A stretch of 25,460 nucleotides of DNA from Mesostigma viride (lineage: Eukaryota; Streptophyta; Mesostigmatophyceae; Mesostigmatales; Mesostigmataceae): positions 672,501 through 697,960 of the forward strand of contig RPFO01000436.1 in NCBI GenBank assembly GCA_009746045.1, written 5' to 3'. A model generated the notes under the pieces. It was not told the origin of the DNA. It searched no databases and worked only from the letters and a program-made list of their open reading frames with translations. Below are positions 1-9,516 of this stretch, piece after piece. The first letter of the stretch is position 1, and each line of letters opens with the position of its first letter. A program made the position numbers and the translations under genes.

Positions 1-377
1 ACTTCCTGCATGGCAGCGTTTTCCAGTTGTGGAGGTTGCAGAAGGCCAGGTATGGGGGCATCTCAGCGAAATTGCGCGGCTGGAAGCGCAGTGGTTAAGG
101 ATACTGCTCACCTTCCGTGGCGTGCGCTTGATGATGTGCCCACATGCAGCGATGACTGGCACGCTTTTTTGATGCGGTCGGCGACGTCCAGCGGCGTGGG
201 GTGAGCTTCGGCGCGATACGAGAGGTCCATCAGCGAAAAGGGAGGCTCCTCGGTGACGCGGGGGGGACGGCACTTCCAGTTGCCCTGTGTGATGTTGCAA
301 AGTAGTACATGGTCAAGCAACAGTCTCACCGTTGCATCTGGGACGCCCTCTCCTGTTGGCTTCACATCTGTGGATAC

Positions 378-2596
378 CCTCGCAATTAAGCGCATCTCGT
401 AGCTTGTCCCTTGCCTCATCCAGCTTGGCTTGGTAGAAATCACACGCCGTGCCAAAGGCTAGGTAGAACACACACTGCATCACTGCCGCCATCCCACCTC
501 GCATCGTTCACTGCAGTGGGCCTCTCCACGCGCTCTCCCAATTACCAAATACAGCCCGCGCATGCGTCCCCAGTAGGACGCGAGGATCAACGCCCAGACA
601 AACATTATACCTGCGTCCACATGGCAGCCTGATTCAAAGTTGGTGAAGGTGAGTTTGTTTGGGTACATGGGGCGCTCGTGGTGTTTTTGAAAAGCGTTAT
701 CGGTCAGGAGACAGAACCGACACTTGTGTTCCTTGCTCTCCTTCTCATCGGTTGCTAAGTTCGTGTCCTCCTCCTCCTCATCATCATCATCATCACTCGA
801 CACCACGACTGTCTCCACCTTCTTCCCACGCTTGCCCTTTGCTGTCTTCCCTCCTGTCTTCCCCCCCTCCTTGGCCTTGCCCTTCCCCGCCTGACCCTGT
901 TTCCCCTGCTCCACCTTTGCTTCCGCCCCCCCGGCGCTGCTCCCCTCCTCGGCCTTGCCCTTCCCCGCCTCCTCCTGCTTCACCCGCTTCCCCTTCGCTG
1001 CCGCCCCTCTGGTCTTGACCCCCTCCTCAGGCTTGGCTTCCCCCGCCTCCTCCTGCTTCACCCGCTTCCTGTTTGCTGCCGCCCCTCTGGTCTTGACCCC
1101 CTCGGCCTCAGCTTCCCCCGCCTCCTCCTGCTTCACCCACTCCACCTTCGCTGCCTCCCCCCCGGCGCTGCTCCCCTCCTCGTCCTTGGCTTTCCCCGCC
1201 TCCTGCTTCACCTGCTCCACCTTCGCTGCCTCCCCCCCGGCGCTGCTCCCCTCCTCGTCCTTGGCTTTCCCCGCCTCCTGCTTCACCCGCTCCACCTTTG
1301 CTGCCTCCCCCCCGGCGCTGCCCCCCTCCTCGGCCTCAGCTTCCCCCGCCTCCTCCTGCTTCCCCCGCTCCACCTTTGCTGCCGCCCCCCCGGTGTAGCC
1401 CCCCACCTCGGCCTGCCTTGTCCCCTCCTGTGTCAATGTACTCGCTTGCTGCTCCGCTGGAATGCCCCCCTGACCGGCCTGGGGCCCCAGTGCATCCGAT
1501 GTACTGACGACACCCTGCACAATTACGGCACACAAGGCAAATAACATGCAGAAGGAACGCATCCGCCACATGCAGTGGACGTCAGTAACGGATGTTGCAA
1601 TGTTGCTGGAGGGAGGTCAATCGACCGCACCCGTACATACAAGGGGCAATTATTTATGTGTCATACCCAAAACAGGAAGAAACTGTGCCACCACTGACCT
1701 TGCCATCAACATGGACGGAGTTGGAGACCAACTGCAGCGCGGCATTTGCAAAGGCAAAGGCTGTGTTGTTCATCAGGTCTACCGCTTGACTCCCCGGTCC
1801 CGAGTTTTCTTCCTTGCACAAAACATCCACTGCCGTGATTGTCGCGTTGTTGGCTGCCAACTGCGGCAATGAGGCCAGTGCTCGCTTCAGCAGGAACTCG
1901 GCAATTGCAATCACGGTGGGCCCTGGCACGATTTCCAGGCCTGCACATGCTTGCCCCGCATGTGCCTCCCCCACGTCTGCATCCACCGCAGTTGACATGC
2001 TTGCTCGCAGCTCCTCTCTGCCGCTGGCTTCGTTGCCATGTTCCTCCACCCGTTGCCTCTTGCCTTTCCGATCCTGTTCCTCCCGCTTCTTCGCCGCCTC
2101 TCTTTCCCTCTCTTCCTCTCTCTTTTCTGCTGCCTCTCGTGCCCTGCTCCAGGTAATGATGTGCTTCCTTAGGCGTTCTTTCTGCATGACAGAATTGGAC
2201 GATATGCACGTCAAAGGAAAGCCAACCAAGCAGCAACATTACCAACCATGTAGCGGCAGGGTCAGTGCAGAGGACAGCACCATAACTGCCTTAGTCTTGT
2301 ACTCCTACCATACACATTAGGGAAGACATATGGCATGGCAGCCTGCGTCACAGCAATAAATTGCCGCCAACTAAAATAAGAGAGTGACTCACCGCTACTT
2401 TTCCCTGAAGCCGACTGGTCACAGCTCCATTGTTTACAAATTTCAGGCTGTTCCACAGCATGGGATTTTGTTGCTTCCATTTTTTCAATTCCTGTCGCAT
2501 GTATATTGCCCCCGCCTCACGCTTCCATGGGTCGCCATGTACGTCAAACTTTGCTGATGCTTCAGAGAAGTCAACCGGTTGTTTGCATTCCCTCAC
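378..2596 (-). CDS. Multi-exon gene for a Lys/Glu/Ala-repeat nuclear-type protein (partial at both ends)
   Basis: Function not recognised. On minus I infer exons 2596-2393, 2181-1699, 1514-611 and 482-378. Introns are 2392-2182 (GTGAGT...ATGCAG), 1698-1515 (GTCAGT...GTGCAG) and 610-483 (GTATAA...GGCAG). The first two junctions are phase 0, the third and the last donor phase 1, so the frame stays open. Exon 1 encodes a basic helical stretch (KREAGAIYMRQELKKWKQ). Exon 2 encodes a charged coiled coil rich in EKREEEREREAAKKREEQ, then a hydrophobic region. Exon 3 carries about eight copies of a 25-26 residue repeat (AAKVERVKQEAGKAKDEEG-like), a lysine-rich block that could be a nuclear localisation signal, an Asp/Glu run, and a CxxC-x9-HH cluster. 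Further exons probably lie at 1-300: that stretch is open on minus, with GTGAGC near 105 and ATGCAG near 6-11. Alternatively, 1571-480 and 2229-1654 are separate intronless genes; the former would then start with a signal-peptide-like segment. Phase agreement favours splicing. Confidence 0.6.
1048..1398 (-). repeat. In-gene tandem repeat of about 75-78 bp coding the 25-26 residue repeats (core copies)
   Basis: These are the best conserved copies of the repeat inside exon 3 of the leftmost gene. Each copy encodes GG/RG-x-AAK-VE/KR-x-KQE-EAGxAxxEEG plus a SSA or VKT linker. Two neighbouring copies (about 1143-1290) are nearly identical, which suggests recent slippage or unequal exchange. The array continues with weaker copies to about 850. 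The plus strand of this segment reads as proline- and serine-rich ORFs, which are only shadows of the repeat. Confidence 0.8.
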
Positions 2597-4360
2597 CTGT
2601 ATTCAACGGCAACGCCAAAACGGAATCCCAACGCATGCGGAGCGGGGGAACAAGTCAGAAATCAACGCTGCCACGGTGAGCCGGCAGATGATGAGGCAGA
2701 CACGACAATGCACTGGGTGCATGGCAACTATGTGAACACTGACGGTAGCACTCACATGCCTAACCAGCATTTTCTCTGTTTCCCCCGGGTTAGAGTGTAA
2801 GGCCTATGCCAACCCAGCTAAACAACAAAACAACACATCCTAAACTGCGCTAACTGACATGGGCAACAAACATGGCCAATGGAGGACAAGGAACCAAGTA
2901 GGATCATCCAACAGGATCACGGTATTATGGCAGCTTGCATGCAGTAAATTATATCAAGCATGGTTGGCTCACCACATTGAAGTATTGTCACATCATTACA
3001 ACAAGGGAAAGTCAGACATCAACGCATGGTGAGCCGGCAGATGATGGGGCAGACACGACAATGCACTGGGTGCATGCATGGCAACTATGTGAACACTGAC
3101 GTACGGTAGCACTCACATGCCTAACCAGCATTTTCTCCGTTTCCCCCGGGTTAGAGTGTAAGGCCTATGCCAACCCAGCTAAACAACAAAACAACACATC
3201 CTAAACTGCGCTAACTGACATGGGCAACAAACATGGCCAATGGAGGACAAGGAACCAAGTAGGATCATCCAACAGGATCACGGTATTATGGCAGCTTGCA
3301 TGCAGTAAATTATATCAAGCATGGTTGGCTCACCACATTGAAGTATTGTCACATCATTACAACAAGGGAAAGTCAGACATCAACGCATGGTGAGCCGGCA
3401 GATGATGGGGCAGACACGACAATGCACTGGGTGCATGCATGGCAACTATGTGAACACTGACGTACGGTAGCACTCACATGCCTAACCAGCATTTTCTCCG
3501 TTTCCCCCGGGTTAGAGTGTAAGGCCTATGCCAACCCAGCTAAACAACAAAACAACACATCCTAAACTGCGCTAACTGACATGGGCAACAAACATGGCCA
3601 ATGGAGGACAAGGAACCAAGTAGGATCATCCAACAGGATCACGGTATTATGGCAGCTTGCATGCAGTAAATTATATCAAGCATGGTTGGCTCAGCACATT
3701 GAAGTATTGTCACATCATTACAACAAGGGAAAGTCAGACATCAACGCATGGTGAGCCGGCAGATGATGAGGCAGACACGACATGCAATGCACTGGGTGCA
3801 TGGCAACTATGTGAACACTGACGGTAGCACTCACATGCCTAACCAGTATTTTCTCTGTTTCCCCCGGGTTAGAGTGTAAGGCCTATGCCAACCCAGCTAA
3901 ACAACAAAACAACACATCCTAAACTGCGCTAACTGACATGGGCAACAAACATGGCCAATGGAGGACAAGGAACCAAGTAGGATCATCCAACAGGATCACG
4001 GTATTATGGCAGCTTGCATGCAGTAAATTATATCAAGCATGGTTGGCTCACCACATTGAAGTATTGTCACATCATTACAACAAGGGAAAGTCAGACATCA
4101 ACGCATGGTGAGCCGGCAGATGATGGGGCAGACACGACAATGCACTGGGTGCATGCATGGCAACTATGTGAACACTGACGGTAGCACTCACATGCCTAAC
4201 CAGCATTTTCTCTGTTTCCCCCGGGTTAGAGTGTAAGGCCTATGCCAACCCAGCTAAACAACAAAACAACACATCCTAAACTGCGCTAACTGACATGGGC
4301 AACAAACATGGCCAATGGAGGACAAGGAACCAAGTAGGATCATCCAACAGGATCACGGTA

Positions 4361-4766
4361 AGTAAGTAAGTAAGTAAGTACTTGCGTGTCATGCGCAAAG
4401 GCATGCCACGGAGTACTATGCTAATCTCATTAGAAAAATAATTACACAAAAGTTTAAACAAATATCGTCTGCATCATCCCCCAACCGTTAAGCACTAGAT
4501 GGGGATGTAATCCTCATCCGAGCTGTCCTCTACTGTAATGGCAGACGAGGCGGTAGTGTAGCGGCTATCCTCAGGACCAATAACCTCCACCTGCGGACTT
4601 CTACACTGGCTAGCAACGGGCCGCGGGGCCCGTGGGGAGAAAACAGGAGCATACCCCTCGGGGAGGTGCTTATCGCAGATGGCAGCCCATTTCTCCTTGT
4701 CCATCATGCGGGCGCGGAGTACGGATAGTCCCAGAAGCCCTGCATCTTCAAGCAGTTGTGTCACAT
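4361..4766 (-). mobile_element. Probable 5'-truncated non-LTR retrotransposon (LINE-like) insertion, copy 1
   Basis: A 406-bp segment interrupts one satellite unit and is flanked by a perfect 12-bp duplication, AGGATCACGGTA, at 4349-4360 and 4767-4778. Read on minus it enters an open frame, has a stop at 4495 after an acidic C-terminus ending SSDEDYIPI, continues about 115 bp as a 3'UTR-like stretch, and ends in five TTAC repeats at 4361-4380 against the duplication. Target-site duplication, 5' truncation, C-terminal coding fragment and a microsatellite 3' tail together are the classic outcome of target-primed reverse transcription. The reading frame is too short to identify a reverse transcriptase. 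Alternatives are a retroposed host mRNA fragment or a SINE-like chimera. Confidence 0.55.
4495..4764 (-). pseudogene. C-terminal ORF fragment inside insertion copy 1
   Basis: This 89-codon open frame has no promoter and begins at the truncated edge of the insertion. It includes MMDKEKWAAICDKHLPEGY and a Ser/Pro-rich linker before the acidic tail SSDEDYIPI and the stop. It is best read as the 3' end of a longer coding region, not a complete gene. I do not recognise the family. An identical copy lies 1850 bp downstream. Confidence 0.45.
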
Positions 4767-6210
4767 AGGATCACGGTATTATGGCAGCTTGCATGCAGTA
4801 AATTATATCAAGCATGGTTGGCTCACCACATTGAAGTATTGTCACATCATTACAACAAGGGAAAGTCAGACATCAACGCATGGTGAGCCGGCAGATGATG
4901 AGGCAGACACGACAATGCACTGGGTGCATGGCAACTATGTGAACACTGACGTACGGTAGCACTCACATGCCTAACCAGCATTTTCTCCGTTTCCCCCGGG
5001 TTAGAGTGTAAGGCCTATGCCAACCCAGCTAAACAACAAAACAACACATCCTAAACTGCGCTAACTGACATGGGCAACAAACATGGCCAATGGAGGACAA
5101 GGAACCAAGTAGGATCATCCAACAGGATCACGGTATTATGGCAGCTTGCATGCAGTAAATTATATCAAGCATGGTTGGCTCACCACATTGAAGTATTGTC
5201 ACATCATTACAACAAGGGAAAGTCAGACATCAACGCATGGTGAGCCGGCAGATGATGGGGCAGACACGACAATGCACTGGGTGCATGCATGGCAACTATG
5301 TGAACACTGACGTACGGTAGCACTCACATGCCTAACCAGCATTTTCTCCGTTTCCCCCGGGTTAGAGTGTAAGGCCTATGCCAACCCAGCTAAACAACAA
5401 AACAACACATCCTAAACTGCGCTAACTGACATGGGCAACAAACATGGCCAATGGAGGACAAGGAACCAAGTAGGATCATCCAACAGGATCACGGTATTAT
5501 GGCAGCTTGCATGCAGTAAATTATATCAAGCATGGTTGGCTCAGCACATTGAAGTATTGTCACATCATTACAACAAGGGAAAGTCAGACATCAACGCATG
5601 GTGAGCCGGCAGATGATGAGGCAGACACGACATGCAATGCACTGGGTGCATGGCAACTATGTGAACACTGACGGTAGCACTCACATGCCTAACCAGTATT
5701 TTCTCTGTTTCCCCCGGGTTAGAGTGTAAGGCCTATGCCAACCCAGCTAAACAACAAAACAACACATCCTAAACTGCGCTAACTGACATGGGCAACAAAC
5801 ATGGCCAATGGAGGACAAGGAACCAAGTAGGATCATCCAACAGGATCACGGTATTATGGCAGCTTGCATGCAGTAAATTATATCAAGCATGGTTGGCTCA
5901 CCACATTGAAGTATTGTCACATCATTACAACAAGGGAAAGTCAGACATCAACGCATGGTGAGCCGGCAGATGATGGGGCAGACACGACAATGCACTGGGT
6001 GCATGCATGGCAACTATGTGAACACTGACGGTAGCACTCACATGCCTAACCAGCATTTTCTCTGTTTCCCCCGGGTTAGAGTGTAAGGCCTATGCCAACC
6101 CAGCTAAACAACAAAACAACACATCCTAAACTGCGCTAACTGACATGGGCAACAAACATGGCCAATGGAGGACAAGGAACCAAGTAGGATCATCCAACAG
6201 GATCACGGTA

Positions 6211-6616
6211 AGTAAGTAAGTAAGTAAGTACTTGCGTGTCATGCGCAAAGGCATGCCACGGAGTACTATGCTAATCTCATTAGAAAAATAATTACACAAA
6301 AGTTTAAACAAATATCGTCTGCATCATCCCCCAACCGTTAAGCACTAGATGGGGATGTAATCCTCATCCGAGCTGTCCTCTACTGTAATGGCAGACGAGG
6401 CGGTAGTGTAGCGGCTATCCTCAGGACCAATAACCTCCACCTGCGGACTTCTACACTGGCTAGCAACGGGCCGCGGGGCCCGTGGGGAGAAAACAGGAGC
6501 ATACCCCTCGGGGAGGTGCTTATCGCAGATGGCAGCCCATTTCTCCTTGTCCATCATGCGGGCGCGGAGTACGGATAGTCCCAGAAGCCCTGCATCTTCA
6601 AGCAGTTGTGTCACAT
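6211..6616 (-). mobile_element. Probable LINE-like insertion, copy 2 (carried by the higher-order repeat)
   Basis: Identical in sequence and setting to the copy at 4361-4766, displaced by exactly 1850 bp, with the same 12-bp duplication at 6199-6210 and 6617-6628. Because flanks and insert are duplicated together, this is not an independent insertion. The element entered one satellite unit first and was then amplified as part of the 1850-bp unit. Confidence 0.55.
6345..6614 (-). pseudogene. C-terminal ORF fragment inside insertion copy 2
   Basis: Identical 89-codon fragment to that at 4495-4764, ending in SSDEDYIPI. It has the same truncated start and is presumed non-functional. Confidence 0.45.
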
Positions 6617-7068
6617 AGGATCACGGTATTATGGCAGCTTGCATGCAGTAAATTATATCAAGCATGGTTGGCTCACCACATTGAAGTATTGTCACATCAT
6701 TACAACAAGGGAAAGTCAGACATCAACGCATGGTGAGCCGGCAGATGATGAGGCAGACACGACAATGCACTGGGTGCATGGCAACTATGTGAACACTGAC
6801 GTACGGTAGCACTCACATGCCTAACCAGCATTTTCTCTGTTTCCCCCGGGTTAGAGTGTAAGGCCTATGCCAACCCAGCTAAACAACAAAACAACACATC
6901 CTAAACTGCGCTAACTGACATGGGCAACAAACATGGCCAATGGAGGACAAGGAACCAAGTAGGATCATCCAACAGGATCACGGTATTATGGCAGCTTGCA
7001 TGCAGTAAATTATATCAAGCATGGTTGGCTCAGCACATTGAAGTATTGTCACATCATTACAACAAGGG

Positions 7069-7639
7069 TAAGCTCAAATAAACTAGTCGTGGCCACTATC
7101 TACAGGCAGTCTAACGAATGCAACGCATGCAACATGGTGCTCAGTACAACGCTTCTTTATCTGCGCAATAAAATGTACAGGGACATTGCATGGCGGCTCC
7201 TCAGCTTTTGAGCGCTGTGATCAGTGTGATGCCGCTGCGACGATAGGGTGGGTAAACTGCGACGATAGGGTGCACACAACCATACCCACATCATCCTTGC
7301 CACAATACGTTTTATGAATCCCCTCAAACCTCACATCAATCCGACGCCGCGCCAAAGTGTCCGCGGCAAATCCGGGGTGAAATTGACGAAATTCGGTGCG
7401 CGCGGGAGATGTTGAGTGCAAATTCCATTGCGAAGGCTATGGTAGCGTGAAAATTTACTGTGCACGGATTACGAAGCCATTTTGTACCGGATTTCGCTTG
7501 TTCGATCGGCATTGACGTAAGGAAATTTATTCTGAAAAAAAAAGGCCGGGAAACAGTTTTTTTGTGTGTGTGTGCGAGGACAAACACGCAGCAGTGGCCA
7601 GTTTCGCCCGCCGAGCTCAGCCACCCGTGCGTGTGCAAG
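7069..7639. other. Non-repetitive spacer, probable promoter and 5'UTR of the downstream gene
   Basis: I find no convincing gene here. A direct repeat of CTGCGACGATAGGGTG occurs at about 7234 and 7257. The 3' part (about 7540-7639) precedes a splice donor at 7640 and probably belongs to the 5' untranslated exon of the gene starting at 7857. There is no clear TATA box close to the presumed transcription start, unlike the genes after 9272. Confidence 0.4.
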
Positions 7640-7852
7640 GTAATGGCTAGCACAGATTATAAGCTACTGGTAGGAGGGCACACTTTCGAACGATTCCTTA
7701 TATCATTTTGAAGAAGTCCAGCACAGCGATTTCCTTAATTTTGCGTTTCCATGTTGCACACAATTTTCCCGTAAAAGTCAGATTTATAGGAGCGCTGACA
7801 GGGGCGAAAATGCATGTCGTGGATTTTATCGCTGTTACTCCATTTCTTGCAG
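7640..7852 (+). other. Predicted 5'UTR intron
   Basis: The donor GCAAG|GTAATG at 7640 pairs with a strong acceptor, TACTCCATTTCTTGCAG, ending at 7852, four bases before the ATG at 7857. The intron would be 213 nt. If the upstream open frame (7460-7639) were joined in phase it would leave the long frame, so the upstream exon is more likely untranslated. Confidence 0.6.
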
Positions 7853-7856
7853 CTTT

Positions 7857-9056
7857 ATGACTTCCCTTGGGCAGAGCAACATTGTCCGCTGCATAAACTG
7901 CGGGCGGGGCTCGCTGCCGACGTCGCTGGTGTGCCCGGGGTGCAACAAAGATAACAACCAGGTGTACTTCCAGCGCAAAAAGCCCTACGTCGTCGCCCTA
8001 AACCGGCGTATCTATCGCGGATTAACCCACCATCCGCAGGCTAACAAGCGCTTCATCATCTATCCCTTTCCGGAGGAGACCTTCCGGGCAGCACTGGGCA
8101 AAGTGGGGACGTTAACGCACGACAGCGTCAGGAACTCTGCTGCGTACCCCGGCATATCGTACAAGAAGATCACGCGTGAAATCACGAGCCTGACAGAGCT
8201 GCAAACGCTGCTGGAGCACGCCTGCGAGGACAAGAAGGAGTGGGCAGGCGCCAAGCTGATCAAGAGCAGCGTTTCAGTTGTCGTACCCCCCCTGTATCTG
8301 GAGTGGCACAGCAATTTCTCTGAAGAGGAGAGCCTGCAGGTGCGGTATTCATATATGCTCCTGAATGTGAGGGGGAACGTAGTGTATGCAGTTGATCACC
8401 CTTTTGAAGTGTTGGCAGAGAAGTGGAAGCTAGTGGATGCTGAGAACCCCAACAAGGAGCAGGCCTTGAGGGAGGGGGTGGCAGCAGCACGTGTCATCTT
8501 GCAAAGATACACAGCTAGAAAGGTGTTGCATGCTGCACATCACTGCCAATGCTTCCTGCCAGCGTGCATTACCCCCGGTGCTAAGGAGGCTGCTGCTAGC
8601 TTCCTCTCCTCCCATCCTCATCCCTCCATACCTGGCAGCGATGTCGGCAAAGATGGACTGAGTGATGAGGAGGATGAGGAGGATGTAGCGAGCATGGCAT
8701 GCAGCTCAGAACAGGGTGACAGGCTGGAGGTGTCCCAGCTAGTGCAGGGTGACACAGAGGAGGGGGGAGAGGGCGGGGGGGAGGAGGAGGTGTTTCCCTC
8801 CTTCCACAAGCCTACCGAGCATGAGAAGTGGATGGGGAGGGTGCATGTGGACACCAACTTTGAGGCTAGGAGGCTAGCTGACCAGGATACCACACGCACG
8901 GACCCCGAGGATCCATATCGGGGCTGCGATGATGAGGATATGAGAAATATAAGGGCAGGGATATTTAACTACAAGGTAGACTACAAGAAGCTGGCAGCAT
9001 GGGAGGCCAAGCATGGCCCTTACGTGTGGCCACCAAAGATTGAGTACCGTGCATGA
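7857..9056 (+). CDS. Zinc-ribbon protein with acidic linker, function unknown (399 aa)
   Basis: Intact 399-residue frame. The start was chosen because the first ATG lies just after a good splice acceptor. Near the N-terminus C12-x2-C15 and C26-x2-C29 form a four-cysteine zinc ribbon of the kind found in RNA-polymerase-associated and nucleic-acid-binding proteins. Residues about 30-230 look globular (KKPYVVALNRRIYRG, PPLYLEWHSNFSEEESLQVR). Residues about 260-320 are a low-complexity acidic linker with EEDEEDV and GGEGGGEEEV. The C-terminus is again charged and ordered-looking. No catalytic motif is recognised. AATAAA lies 110 bp after the stop. No CCACGGG motif is present around it, so it appears to belong to the flank and not to the palindromic element. 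Confidence 0.8.
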   Translation: MTSLGQSNIVRCINCGRGSLPTSLVCPGCNKDNNQVYFQRKKPYVVALNRRIYRGLTHHPQANKRFIIYPFPEETFRAALGKVGTLTHDSVRNSAAYPGISYKKITREITSLTELQTLLEHACEDKKEWAGAKLIKSSVSVVVPPLYLEWHSNFSEEESLQVRYSYMLLNVRGNVVYAVDHPFEVLAEKWKLVDAENPNKEQALREGVAAARVILQRYTARKVLHAAHHCQCFLPACITPGAKEAAASFLSSHPHPSIPGSDVGKDGLSDEEDEEDVASMACSSEQGDRLEVSQLVQGDTEEGGEGGGEEEVFPSFHKPTEHEKWMGRVHVDTNFEARRLADQDTTRTDPEDPYRGCDDEDMRNIRAGIFNYKVDYKKLAAWEAKHGPYVWPPKIEYRA

Positions 9057-9165
9057 TGAGAGGGGTTTCTGGGTGAAGAAGTAATGTGGCATGCAGGTGC
9101 ATGCTGGTTGACAATGATGATGATGATGATGATGCATTCTAAACTGTCACTAATTATTGAACTTA

Positions 9166-9172
9166 TAATAAA
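9166..9172 (+). terminator. Polyadenylation signal AATAAA
   Basis: TTATAATAAAGTG about 110 bp after the stop of the 399-aa gene, in AT-rich sequence. It fits a standard eukaryotic 3' end signal. Confidence 0.55.
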
Positions 9173-9272
9173 GTGAAAAATTTTCTTGTTTCAATTGCAT
9201 GTGCATATGTCATTGGCATGCATGCATTGGGCACCTGTGTGATATCGTGCATATGGTTTGGGGTAATGTAAT

Positions 9273-9516
9273 ACTACAAAAACCTAAAGTGACCCCCTTT
9301 TGGAGGGCTGACAGACATGCACAGGACTTGGACAAATGACATGGCATTCCTCGTGGTAAAGCATGGAAATAAACACATGTAATGATATTTATTAATGAAA
9401 CAATTCTTTATTCCAGATTATATTGCATGAATGGACTCTGTCACGTGTATTGGTGCTGCCACCACCAAGAAAAAGCCAGCATGGCTGTGCTGGTGCTGCC
9501 ACACTACCATAGCTGT
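9273..9516. other. 3' flank of gene A, arm edge
   Basis: No gene. It contains GACCCCCTTTTGGAGGG near 9291, a CAAGTCC motif on minus near 9332, and AT-rich signals TTTATTAATGAAACAATTC and CTTTATTCC (AATAAAG on minus) near 9388-9413, which probably serve as the 3' end signal of gene A on minus. Confidence 0.45.

Larger units (their letters stand above)
2652..7068. repeat. Tandem satellite-like array, 357/361-bp units in 1850-bp higher-order repeats
   Basis: The landmark GGTATTATGG occurs at 2921, 3282, 3643, 4000, 4775, 5132, 5493, 5850, 6625 and 6982, giving units of 361 or 357 bp. The 4-bp difference is presence or absence of a CGTA step near the GCATGCATGG and CTGACGTACGG motifs. At 4361 and 6211 the run is interrupted by an identical 406-bp insertion. 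The pattern repeats exactly at 1850 bp (3282 to 5132, 4000 to 5850, 4775 to 6625), so 3282-5131 and 5132-6981 are two higher-order units, with partial units at each edge. The array starts abruptly near 2652 and ends at 7068, where AACAAGGG is followed by unrelated sequence. No convincing coding capacity is seen in the units. It may lie within an intron or upstream of the leftmost gene. Confidence 0.95.

Noticed and set aside
659-1507. Pro/Ser-rich plus-strand ORFs
   Set aside because: Reverse-strand images of the Lys/Glu/Ala repeat exon.
4276-4461. 61-codon ORF with a hydrophobic stretch (also at 6126-6311)
   Set aside because: Spans the TTAC microsatellite and the satellite/insert junction, so it is a chance frame.
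8060-9137. Minus-strand ORFs over the 399-aa gene, including a poly-His start
   Set aside because: Antisense of acidic Glu/Asp codons and of a GATGAT repeat; no supporting signals.
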